A stretch of DNA of 64,000 nucleotides. It comes from UBA10329 sp964500205 (GTDB taxonomy: Bacteria > Bacteroidota > Bacteroidia > UBA10329). The stretch is taken from NCBI GenBank assembly GCA_964500205.1, contig CAZCNS010000010.1, forward strand, positions 1 to 64,000, written 5' to 3'. The notes beneath the pieces are model-generated. The model searched no databases. It was not told the DNA's origin and saw only the letters and a program-made list of their open reading frames with translations. Positions 23,913-31,889 of the stretch are shown here, one piece after another (the first letter of the stretch is position 1; every line of letters starts with the position of its first letter). The position numbers and the translations under genes were made by a program.

Positions 23913-24632
23913 TCATTGACAGTAGTACGAGAAATTCTCTCCCCAATAGTTCACCCCGCTAGATGATTGGTTCAAAGAGTCACAATAAGCCAAATCTGCA
24001 AACTCATGAACTGTGGAGAACGACCAACGGGATATCCGTAATGTGCTAGCATTATTCTGACTTACCCGAATACTGCTTGATGCAGTCGGTAGCTTATAAA
24101 CAGTGTGTGTAGCTCTTCTACCTGTTACACCTAGGCGTTGATCCTCTGCACCGACAACAAATGCGTTTCCACTCATAAGCGGGCTGGAGTCGGTTATCTT
24201 GAAATCCGAGTTAGAAGTGTGGGCAACGTAACGTAATGTGCCGTTGTGTAGATGGCCAGCCCCCACGGACTGAAGAACCACGTTGCCTGCGTTCAGAGCG
24301 ATTCTGGCGGTATGAGTCGACAGATTTACGCTGTCGATAACCGTGGATTTCTGATTGATACCGTTGCTCTTTATCAACTTGGCATAAGCAACGCCTCCAT
24401 CTCTAATTATGGTGATGTTGTGCTCTCCTGCGCTATCACCGTCACCGAAAGAGGTTGCAAGAAAGGGCTCATTGACCCAATCGTCATCTTCCATTGAGTC
24501 TATAAAAGTCACCAAAGAATCGCAGTAAACTGTTGGTCTTGAAGTTTCAACACCTACTGTCTGGGGTGAGTTGCAGCCTAAGTAGGAGATTGCCACCATT
24601 GCGGTGGTGATTTTGAATAAGGTAGTTTTCAT
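23913..24632 (-). CDS. Putative lipoprotein of unknown function
   Basis: 239 residues from the ATG at 24632; the N-terminus MKTTLFKITTAMVAISYLGC ends in a lipobox (Y-L-G-C, Cys20). The mature part is Ser/Thr/Asn-rich and strand-rich with no recognised domain. Two short blocks YCDSL occur near each end (about 36-40 and 218-222), and the C-terminus is YYCQ, so paired cysteines are possible outside the cytoplasm. Base composition is lower in GC than the rest of the window, like the adjacent pentein-like gene. It may be a recently acquired gene. Confidence 0.6.
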   Translation of the reverse strand: MKTTLFKITTAMVAISYLGCNSPQTVGVETSRPTVYCDSLVTFIDSMEDDDWVNEPFLATSFGDGDSAGEHNITIIRDGGVAYAKLIKSNGINQKSTVIDSVNLSTHTARIALNAGNVVLQSVGAGHLHNGTLRYVAHTSNSDFKITDSSPLMSGNAFVVGAEDQRLGVTGRRATHTVYKLPTASSSIRVSQNNASTLRISRWSFSTVHEFADLAYCDSLNQSSSGVNYWGENFSYYCQ

Positions 24633-24795
24633 GGTTTGGACTTTAGAAGTGTGCTGCAATTGTACAAAAAATCGCGATAATTCTTCTCTATCAGATTAAA
24701 ATAACCTAAAACAGCTATTTCCGTCATGTAATCCCGCGCTCCAGTCCCTGCCATCCCGTCACCCCACCATCTGCAATCCTGACAGGATGATTCTA

Positions 24796-24813
24796 TTGGC
24801 ACGGCCATTGACA
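24796..24813 (+). promoter_or_regulatory. Sigma-54-like promoter of htpG
   Basis: TTGGCACGGCCATTGACA resembles the -24/-12 consensus TTGGCACGnnnnTTGCA: the GG block is perfect and spacing is right, but GA replaces the -12 GC. It would start transcription about 20 bases before the ATG. A palindrome ATCCTG-A-CAGGAT (24776-24788) directly upstream could bind an activator or repressor. There is no TAnnTTTG element at this gene, unlike most others here. Confidence 0.4.
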
Positions 24814-24842
24814 GTTCGAGCGCGAACCAAACTTTTTGAGCA

Positions 24843-26780
24843 ATGTCAGCAGATACCATTACTGAACCCCAAGGGAAGGCCGCAAAGACCGGCACCATCA
24901 ACGTCTCGACCGAAAACATCTTTCCCATCATCAAGAAGTTCCTCTACAGCGACCATGAGATCTTCCTGAGAGAACTCGTGGCCAATGCCACCGATGCCAC
25001 CCAGAAGCTGAAGACCCTGAGCGGACTCGGTGAATCGACAGACGAGCTTGGCGACCTGACCATCGAAATCGTGTTGGATGAGAAGGCGGGCACCCTTACC
25101 ATCAAGGACCGGGGCGTGGGTATGACAGCTGATGAGGTGAACAAGTACATCAACGACATCGCCTTCTCAGGAGCCGAGGAGTTCGTCAATAAATACAAGG
25201 ACAAGGCAGAGGCCATCATCGGGCATTTCGGTCTGGGCTTCTACAGCTCGTTCATGGTGGCGAAGCAGGTGGAGATCATCACGAAGAGCCATGTGAAAGA
25301 TACCGTGGCCGCCCACTGGACCTGCGATGGCAGCCCGAACTACACCTTGGAGGAACATGCCCGCACTGAGCGCGGCACGGACATCGTCCTCCACATTGCT
25401 GACGACAGCAAGGAGTTCCTCGAAAAGAGCCGCATTCAAGGCATTCTGGACAAGTACTGCAAGTTCCTGCCCGTGACCATCAAGTTCGGCACGAAGACCC
25501 GCACCGAGTATGCCGAGCGTGACGAGGAAGGCAACAAGAAGGGCGAGGACAAGGAGGTGACCGAAGATAACATCGTCAATAACCCCAACCCTGCTTGGAC
25601 AAAGAACCCGACCGACCTCAGCACAGAGGATTACAACAACTTCTACCGCGAGCTGTACCCAATGAACTGGGAGGAGCCGCTGTTCCAAATCCACCTCAAT
25701 GTGGACTATCCCTTCAACCTGACGGGAATCCTGTACTTCCCCAAGATCAAGGACAACATCTCGGTGCAGAAGGACAAGATTCAGCTATACAGCAATCAGG
25801 TGTTCGTCACCGATTCCGTGGAGGGCATCGTGCCTGAGTTCCTCACGCTGCTGCATGGCGTGCTCGACTCTCCCGACATCCCGCTGAACGTTTCGCGCAG
25901 CTATCTGCAAAGCGATGGCAACGTGAAGAAGATAAGCAGCCACATCAGTAAGAAGGTGACCGATAAGCTGGCCGAGCTTTTCAAGGAGAACCGCGAGGAT
26001 TTTGAGCAGAAGTGGGACGACATCAAGATCTTCATCCAGTACGGAATGCTCAGCGATGAGAAATTCCAAGAGCGTGCCACGAAGTTCTGGTTGTTCAAGA
26101 ACACCGAGGGCAAGTACTTCACCATCGAGGAGTACAAGGAGAAGATAGCACCCGTGCAGACCGACAAGGACAGCAAGCTGGTGCATCTTTACACCACTGA
26201 TGCCGAGGCGCAGCACACCTACATCGAGAACGCCACCGAGCGCGGCTATGATGTGCTGGTGATGGACAGCCCCTTCGATGCCCACTTCGTGAACCAAATG
26301 GAGCAGAAGCTGGAGAACAGCACCTTCGCCCGTGTCGATGCCGATACGCTGGACAAGCTCATCAAAAAGGAGGAGGATGCCCCATCAAAACTCTCGGACG
26401 AGGAGAAGGAGAAGCTGAAGCCGGTGTTCGAGGCGCAGGTGAATCCCGAGGGCGCACGTGGCAAGTTTACCGTCACGTTCGAGAACCTGAGCGAGAAGGA
26501 CATGCCGGTCACCATCACCCAGCCGGAATTCATGCGCAGGATGAACGACATGCAGAAACTGAGCGGCAACAATGGCATGATGGGCATGGGCGGCTTCGAG
26601 TTCTTCAATCTGGTGGTGAACGCCAACCACCCCAAAGTGAGCGAACTGCTGGCCGAGACCGATACCGACAAGCAGAAGCAGCGCACCAAGCAACTTACCG
26701 ACCTCGCCCTTCTGGGTCAGGGCCTTCTGAAAGGAAAAGCTCTGAGCGAGTTTTTGAGGCGGAGTGTGGAGATGGTGTAA
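24843..26780 (+). CDS. htpG: Chaperone HtpG (Hsp90)
   Basis: 645 residues, ATP-dependent dimeric chaperone. The N-terminal GHKL ATPase is complete: LRELVANATDATQKL (catalytic Glu and Mg-binding Asn, about 40-54), DRGVGMT, and GHFGLGFYSSFMVA. The middle domain contains the conserved LYSNQVFVTD and GVLDSPDIPLNVSRSYLQ with the ATP-sensing Arg, and the C-terminal dimerisation domain follows. A short Gly/Met-rich segment NNGMMGMGG near residue 580 is variable among bacteria. Monocistronic, with a sigma-54-like promoter candidate that may reflect heat-shock control. Confidence 0.96.
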   Translation: MSADTITEPQGKAAKTGTINVSTENIFPIIKKFLYSDHEIFLRELVANATDATQKLKTLSGLGESTDELGDLTIEIVLDEKAGTLTIKDRGVGMTADEVNKYINDIAFSGAEEFVNKYKDKAEAIIGHFGLGFYSSFMVAKQVEIITKSHVKDTVAAHWTCDGSPNYTLEEHARTERGTDIVLHIADDSKEFLEKSRIQGILDKYCKFLPVTIKFGTKTRTEYAERDEEGNKKGEDKEVTEDNIVNNPNPAWTKNPTDLSTEDYNNFYRELYPMNWEEPLFQIHLNVDYPFNLTGILYFPKIKDNISVQKDKIQLYSNQVFVTDSVEGIVPEFLTLLHGVLDSPDIPLNVSRSYLQSDGNVKKISSHISKKVTDKLAELFKENREDFEQKWDDIKIFIQYGMLSDEKFQERATKFWLFKNTEGKYFTIEEYKEKIAPVQTDKDSKLVHLYTTDAEAQHTYIENATERGYDVLVMDSPFDAHFVNQMEQKLENSTFARVDADTLDKLIKKEEDAPSKLSDEEKEKLKPVFEAQVNPEGARGKFTVTFENLSEKDMPVTITQPEFMRRMNDMQKLSGNNGMMGMGGFEFFNLVVNANHPKVSELLAETDTDKQKQRTKQLTDLALLGQGLLKGKALSEFLRRSVEMV

Positions 26781-26791
26781 ATAGGGGCGCG

Positions 26792-26812
26792 GGACAAGGG
26801 ACAAGGGACAAG
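26792..26812 (+). repeat. Short tandem repeat (GGGACAA)x3
   Basis: Three perfect 7-base units directly after htpG. The rest of the 216-base spacer (26781-26996) shows no gene or clear hairpin. Confidence 0.85.
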
Positions 26813-26996
26813 CAAAGGCCGGTTCGAGGAATCGGGGCGGCCTCTCTCTCACACAAAATTGACATAGGGCTTCCTCCTGTTCCTACGTTACTCTCTGCAC
26901 GCCAAATGCAGATGATGACACAAGGATTCTCGAATATATCAGGACAAATAGAATGTCGCGCACTACTAAAGCCCTACCTTCCACTCAGTCAATAGC

Positions 26997-28205
26997 TCAT
27001 GCCTCTGTCATCATCTTCTTCACGGTTTCGTAAGCCGATTCGCACGCTCCCTGAACCATCGCCTGATTATCAATAGAATACGCCTCCCCTGCGAAGTACA
27101 GCTTGCCTGACACAGATTCCTTCATGGCCGACACGATGTTTCTCTGATTGCCATCGAAGCTGTAAGAGTAGGCCCCGTTGATGAAAGGCTCTGCCGACCA
27201 GTTCTGAATCACGTGCTTCACATAGTGCTCCGATGCCTTGCCCTCGAAGATCTCGTCCAACTCGGCCAGGAAACCGCTGATGATCTCCTGCTCATCACCA
27301 AGTCGGGTATAAGCAGCGGCCTCCTCGTTGATGGCGAAAAGTCCGAGAATGTTGTGCGAGGATTCCTTCCTGAATGCCGCATCATAAACAAACTTCTCCT
27401 CATTGCTCAAGGCACTGAAAATGTTACCGAACGCAAGGATGTCCGGGTAGAAACGCTCCTTGAACTCCACAAAGATCTTAATGCCGTCTCCCATGAAAAC
27501 CTTGTCGAAAGCTTGGGTCTTTTCGGCCGGGAGTACCGGTATAAAGGTGATCTGGCGGTTCTGCAGGATCTTGACCGGCACGGTGATGAGCACCTTGTCG
27601 GCCTCGAATATGCGGCCGTCCGAAGAGTGCAGCGCGACCCTTTCTGCCGAGTGGTCGATCTCTACAATGGGAGTATTCACTGTCAGTCTGTCCGCCACAT
27701 GGGGCAGGATGAACTGCTCGAAGAAGCCGTACCAAGTGTTGCTCTTGAATTTCCATTCGCTGTAGAAGTTCCTGATATAGTTGTGGGAACTGAGCCGTCC
27801 GTTATTCCAAGTCCTGATGGTCTGCGGGTTATAGACCGCCACATCGACATTGGCATCGGCCTTCGGATCGTTGATGATGCGAGCCAATACAGAAGGGTCG
27901 GTATGGATCCATTCGGCACCGAGGTCTATCGGGAAATCCGCGAATCCGTCATGTCGTTTGAGCCTGCCCCCGAATCGCGGAGCCGCCTCGATGATCTCGA
28001 AATCCACGCCATGCCGCTTGAGCAGATAACCTGCTGCTAGTCCGGCCGCGCCTGCCCCCACAATGATTACCTTGCCTTGAAAATCCGTTGTGAAATCAGG
28101 GAAAACGAACTCGTCCTCCGTACATGATTTCAACATCATGGAAGACAGGAACGGTAGTCCCATGCCCAACATCATTCCTTTCTCCAAGAATTCCTTTCTG
28201 TTCAT
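26997..28205 (-). CDS. Flavin-dependent amine oxidase-like protein
   Basis: 402 residues. FAD-binding Rossmann motif VIIVGAGAAGLAAGYLL (46-62) with the following E-A-A-P-R-F-G-G-R (about 74-82), and the C-terminal FAD site LYFAGEAYSIDNQAMVQGA, place it in the monoamine oxidase/polyamine oxidase/phytoene-desaturase-like superfamily. The N-terminus is a signal-like stretch (KGMMLGMGLPFLSSMMLKSC) whose Cys28 could be a lipidation site, so it may act outside the cytoplasm; no twin-arginine is present (N-R-K-E only). Substrate unknown. Its ATG overlaps the stop of the upstream 197-residue gene (ATGA). Confidence 0.85.
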   Translation of the reverse strand: MNRKEFLEKGMMLGMGLPFLSSMMLKSCTEDEFVFPDFTTDFQGKVIIVGAGAAGLAAGYLLKRHGVDFEIIEAAPRFGGRLKRHDGFADFPIDLGAEWIHTDPSVLARIINDPKADANVDVAVYNPQTIRTWNNGRLSSHNYIRNFYSEWKFKSNTWYGFFEQFILPHVADRLTVNTPIVEIDHSAERVALHSSDGRIFEADKVLITVPVKILQNRQITFIPVLPAEKTQAFDKVFMGDGIKIFVEFKERFYPDILAFGNIFSALSNEEKFVYDAAFRKESSHNILGLFAINEEAAAYTRLGDEQEIISGFLAELDEIFEGKASEHYVKHVIQNWSAEPFINGAYSYSFDGNQRNIVSAMKESVSGKLYFAGEAYSIDNQAMVQGACESAYETVKKMMTEA

Positions 28206-28795
28206 GGTTTTCTGTTTTTCGAATGCATCGTGATGATAACTCCTGTCGAGAGACCGAGGAAGCCCATGCCCTCACTCTGGCTTATCTGTCTGCCATAAAG
28301 GACCTTGAAGTAGAATCCCAGCATTTTTTTCGGCTCCACCCCGCAACCTGCGCTGATGCTCGGAAGAAAGCTGTGGACCGGTCTGCTGGTGTAGGTCACC
28401 TCACCGCTGGCCAAGTTGACCGAACCCTCCTGCCGTTGCAGGGTCAGGAGGTAGCCCGTACTAACAGATGCAGAGAGAAAGAATCGTGACATCCCCCGCC
28501 ATCTGTATTCGACCCCCGGATTGAGCAGCACATTGTGCGCAACACCTGGCTGCGCGAAGTAGGCCACCTGCGACTCCAGTCTGATGCAGTGCGTGCTCTT
28601 ACGTCCATTAAGTGAGTCTGGTTTCCATTCGCGAAGTCCATGCAAATAGCTAAGAGAGCCGCCCACGTTGGTCAGGAATGGCGAGTAGTAGCCCACCTGC
28701 CATTCATCCGAGCCTCGCTGCGCCTGAGCTTCCCCTACTCGGAACAGCAGCACACTCATCAATACAAATGCGAGAAAAGCTCTGAACATGATCAA
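28202..28795 (-). CDS. Secreted beta-barrel-like protein of unknown function
   Basis: 197 residues; signal peptide MIMFRAFLAFVLMSVLLFRVGEAQAQ. The mature part consists of alternating hydrophobic/polar strands (VGYYSPFLTNVGGSLSYLHG, IRLESQVAYFAQPG, FLSASVSTGYLLTL) consistent with a small outer-membrane barrel, with the weakly conserved C-terminus GFLGLSTGVIITMHS. Directly coupled to the flavoprotein gene downstream by a 4-base overlap, so both may serve one process at the cell envelope. No named family recognised. Confidence 0.65.
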   Translation of the reverse strand: MIMFRAFLAFVLMSVLLFRVGEAQAQRGSDEWQVGYYSPFLTNVGGSLSYLHGLREWKPDSLNGRKSTHCIRLESQVAYFAQPGVAHNVLLNPGVEYRWRGMSRFFLSASVSTGYLLTLQRQEGSVNLASGEVTYTSRPVHSFLPSISAGCGVEPKKMLGFYFKVLYGRQISQSEGMGFLGLSTGVIITMHSKNRKP

Positions 28796-28817
28796 CTTAT
28801 TCGTTTTCAGTAATTAA

Positions 28818-29417
28818 CTAAAATACTTTGTAGGAAATGCCGAGATAGATGACGCTGTTCCTCAGACTCATTCCCTCCACTACATTGATAAGACTATGGG
28901 AGTACCTAAAACCGATGCCCCACACTTGAAACAACTCAAACCCCAGTCCGGCATTCATCGAAAGGTCCACCGATTCAAAGTGGTCAAAACGCAGGTCAAC
29001 GGGCACAGAGGAACTGGAATTGATGGTGAGAAACCCGACCTGAGGTCCAGCTTCAACGTAGAAACCACTCATACCCCATTTCAACATCATGGGTACATGC
29101 AGGTAGGAAATGTCATACCGGCCCTTGTCCCCACTGTCATCACCTTGTAGCGACCATATGAACTCCATCTGGGTAGAGAGGTTCTTCGGCAGCGTATAAT
29201 TGAGGAATACGCCTGCCGAGTAGCCCAGCTTCCGCTTGAAACCGGGCAGCGCATCATCGCCCGTGAGCCGTGAGAAGTTGATGCCACCCTTCACCCCGAC
29301 CCGCAGATCATTCCACGACTGCGCAAAGGAGATGGACTGCATTAGCACTACGAGCAATGCACCGAACAGATTTCTGAACAAACAGCGATTGTATGGCGAT
29401 GAGCTTGAGACGACCAC
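28818..29417 (-). CDS. Outer-membrane beta-barrel protein (porin-family type)
   Basis: 199 residues. Signal peptide with hydrophobic core FGALLVVLMQSISFAQ (about 18-33). The sequence RVGVKGGINFSRLTGDD, followed by SAGVFLNYTLPKNLSTQMEFIWS and SYLHVPMMLKWG ... FYVEAGPQVGFL, is the classical pattern of the Bacteroidota OMP_b-brl_2 family, an eight-stranded outer-membrane barrel; the last residue is F as expected for assembly. Function unknown. It lies 22 bases upstream of the small barrel-like gene and in the same orientation, so the three genes probably form a unit. Confidence 0.85.
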   Translation of the reverse strand: MVVSSSSPYNRCLFRNLFGALLVVLMQSISFAQSWNDLRVGVKGGINFSRLTGDDALPGFKRKLGYSAGVFLNYTLPKNLSTQMEFIWSLQGDDSGDKGRYDISYLHVPMMLKWGMSGFYVEAGPQVGFLTINSSSSVPVDLRFDHFESVDLSMNAGLGFELFQVWGIGFRYSHSLINVVEGMSLRNSVIYLGISYKVF

Positions 29418-29588
29418 GCGGCAAAGGTGACGAGTATGCGTACGACCAACATTTGACCCATGTCACAAAAACATACCGCTTCGGTATTCGTAATCGGCCG
29501 ATCTAATTGGCTTAAACGACCTCTGGCACGGCATAAATCACTTCTAACCACAAAAGTCTTTTGAACTATTTTGTACTAAAAACTGGTA

Positions 29589-30173
29589 TCACTTGGCACG
29601 GATTCTACTCAAGGTCTCTCTCGTGATACCAAGATAGGAGGCTATGTAAGTGAGGGGTACACGCCTGAGAATCTCCGGCTCGTGTTCCAATAGGGCCGCC
29701 AGTTTCTCATTGGCCGACCGCAGATGCGTGCGGTGGATGCGGTCTTCCAGAAAGAGTGCATGCTCAAGAATAGCCATTTGTACAAATGAGGACACTTGCA
29801 GATTCTCTGTCATCAGGAGCCTGAGTGCTTTGATGTCAAATGCGAGCAATGCGCTATCCTCTAACAACTCGATGGTTTCCCTGGAGGGCAGGTTGTTGAA
29901 ATTCCGCAACGACCCTGCCAGCTCGCCCTCGAATGCGAACCATGTGTGTACCTCAATGCCGTCTTGCAGATAATAACTCCTTGCCGACCCTGTGATGATG
30001 AGATAGACGGAGCCACTTGTCTGCAATTCGCGCACGAGCACGTGCCTCTTTGGCAATCGCATCAATTTCATGCAAGGGGCCAAGAAAGTCTTGGCATCTT
30101 CGGCCAACTTTGGCCTGTGCTCATCAAGGAGGGCCTGGATGATCTCGTTGTCAGAAGGGGTCATGTTTTCCAT
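29589..30173 (-). CDS. Crp/Fnr-family transcriptional regulator
   Basis: 194 residues. N-terminal cyclic-nucleotide-binding-like domain (about 20-135) with LVRELQTSGSVYLIITGSARSYY, but without the R-S-A-T phosphate-binding box needed for cAMP, and a C-terminal winged helix with LTYIASYLGITRETLSRIR (about 174-192). No Cys cluster of Fnr type. This is the common Bacteroidota branch whose ligand is generally unknown. Its ATG lies 32 bases downstream of the LuxR/TPR regulator gene on the same strand, so both regulators could be co-transcribed. Confidence 0.88.
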   Translation of the reverse strand: MENMTPSDNEIIQALLDEHRPKLAEDAKTFLAPCMKLMRLPKRHVLVRELQTSGSVYLIITGSARSYYLQDGIEVHTWFAFEGELAGSLRNFNNLPSRETIELLEDSALLAFDIKALRLLMTENLQVSSFVQMAILEHALFLEDRIHRTHLRSANEKLAALLEHEPEILRRVPLTYIASYLGITRETLSRIRAK

Positions 30174-30205
30174 TCTTCAATGAGTGACGGGGTGCGAATG
30201 GATGG

Positions 30206-31822
30206 TCACAACCTCCGCGCCAACCCTTCGAGATACACCTGAAGGGTCACGCTCTTGGGAAGCGCTATCTTCTTTCGGATGGACAACCTATGCTTGTCCA
30301 CACCTTTAAGCGTGATGCCCAGCCTGTCGGCCATCTCCTTGCCCGACCAACCAAGGGCCACCATGCCGCAAACGCGCAGCTCTGCCGGGGTGAGGGTGGG
30401 GTGTGCCTTTGAGATGCGATCGCGGATGGTCGAGTCGGCATCGGTATCTGCATGCTGCCGCTCGGTGGACCGCAGCAATCGGGTAAAACGCCCGGTATGC
30501 TGTGCTGGTATATGACCCAGCATTTCTTTCGATAACTGCATGCACCGCTCCGAACTGTTCACTAATTGGTCGTGGTCTGCTCTTAGCTGATCTAGGGACT
30601 CTTTCAACCTGACATTCTCAGCGGCAAGGACATCTGTCTGATGCCTCAAGCGGTCCACCTGATAGAGCGCCTTCCATTCTGCCAACCTCGCGGTACTCAG
30701 CTCATTGAGACTTTTTTCTCTGTGGTGCAACATCTGTTCGTGGTGGTGCAGAGCCAATGTGGTGTCGCCTAAAGACTTGTAGGCGAGATGGAAACCCGAG
30801 TGCAGCTCAACGTGTTGGGTGTGGTCAGTACTTTCCGTGAGCATTTCTGCGGCATGCTTCAAGCTGTTCAAGGAATCCTCCCATTGCATCAGATCAGCAT
30901 AGGCCCTTGAGAGTGAAAGGTGCAGGCCCACTTGAAGCGGACGGGTCAGGGATGTCGTCTCTGGCAGCACCGCCAGCAGCAGGGCCACAGCATCATTGGA
31001 GCGTTTCATCTCGCGCAGGGTGTCGGCCTTGCCCGCGATGGTCTGCGCCCAGAACTGCATGCCTTTAGCCTCCATGAAATAACCCTCCGCCTCATCCCAT
31101 CTCGGCAGGGCCTTGGCATAGCGGCCAAGCTGGTGTAATATCTTCGCGATGTTGCCTAAGATGAGCCCTGTATGGAATCCGCCACCGATTGTAAGACGAA
31201 GGTTCAGCGCCTCCTCAAACATCTCCAATGCCTCCTCCTTCCTCCCCAGCTCACCAAGAGCGGCACCAATGGACATGCGGATGTTGGAGATATGGTTCTT
31301 CTCGCCCTGTTTTTCGATAATGGTCTCGGCCTCGCGGTATGAGGTCAGCGCACGGTAGGGATCGCCCAAACGCTGATAGGCGATGCCCATGGTGAGCAGT
31401 GCCCACGCCCGCTCATCGGCATACCCTCGGCCTTTGATGCAGTCGAGCATCTCCTGCCCATGCATGATCACCTCGGAAAGTTCTCCTTCTTGAAAGCTAA
31501 GGTAGCACTGCTGGTGCCGAAGCCGGATAAGTGCTCGCCTGGGGGTATCAGATCGCAGCAGGCCAAGGCAGCACTCCAGCTCCTGCTTCGACTGGTCGAG
31601 CTGCATACCGAAGCTGTGGCCGTCAGTCAGGGTGAGCCGCGCCAATAATTCCGAATTACGGTCTTTGGCACTAATGGCCATTTCGAGTGCCTTATTAGCC
31701 AGCTCGGCAGCCCGTTCCCTTTCTTTTGCACGGATTCTCCACGCCTCTTCGTTCATCCTTTCCAAATCAATGGCATTCTTCATCCGTTCTTGAAGTTTTG
31801 ATGATTCAAAGAAAGGGTTCAT
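30206..31822 (-). CDS. TPR-containing LuxR-type transcriptional regulator
   Basis: 538 residues. The first 350 or so form tetratricopeptide repeats (e.g. ALLTMGIAYQRLGDPYRALTSYREAE, and MSIGAALGELGRKEEALEMFEEAL), then a coiled coil (ADHDQLVNSSERCMQLSKEM region), and a C-terminal GerE helix-turn-helix: TPAELRVCGMVALGWSGKEMADRLGITLKGVDKHRLSIRKK (about 479-519). Without a signal peptide it is cytoplasmic. The TPR part presumably senses a protein or peptide partner; partner unknown. Together with the Crp/Fnr gene it forms a two-regulator block. Confidence 0.85.
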   Translation of the reverse strand: MNPFFESSKLQERMKNAIDLERMNEEAWRIRAKERERAAELANKALEMAISAKDRNSELLARLTLTDGHSFGMQLDQSKQELECCLGLLRSDTPRRALIRLRHQQCYLSFQEGELSEVIMHGQEMLDCIKGRGYADERAWALLTMGIAYQRLGDPYRALTSYREAETIIEKQGEKNHISNIRMSIGAALGELGRKEEALEMFEEALNLRLTIGGGFHTGLILGNIAKILHQLGRYAKALPRWDEAEGYFMEAKGMQFWAQTIAGKADTLREMKRSNDAVALLLAVLPETTSLTRPLQVGLHLSLSRAYADLMQWEDSLNSLKHAAEMLTESTDHTQHVELHSGFHLAYKSLGDTTLALHHHEQMLHHREKSLNELSTARLAEWKALYQVDRLRHQTDVLAAENVRLKESLDQLRADHDQLVNSSERCMQLSKEMLGHIPAQHTGRFTRLLRSTERQHADTDADSTIRDRISKAHPTLTPAELRVCGMVALGWSGKEMADRLGITLKGVDKHRLSIRKKIALPKSVTLQVYLEGLARRL

Positions 31823-31830
31823 TCACCGGA

Positions 31831-31865
31831 AAGGCCCCGTTCCGGAACAATCGGAGCGGGGCCTT
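31831..31865 (-). terminator. Stem-loop between T9SS gene and regulator gene
   Basis: AAGGCCCCG (31831-31839) pairs perfectly with CGGGGCCTT (31857-31865), with a 17-base loop. It lies 24 bases after the stop of the T9SS type A gene on the minus strand and before the regulator start. It has no long T-tract, but the GC-rich 9-bp stem and position fit a terminator. Confidence 0.6.
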
Positions 31866-31889
31866 GGTCTGAAGATTCGTGAGACCGAA

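Noticed and set aside
24629..24934. Minus-strand frame of about 100 codons spanning the htpG start
   Set aside because: Overlaps the htpG promoter and N-terminal coding region; no domain; would conflict with the lipoprotein gene start.
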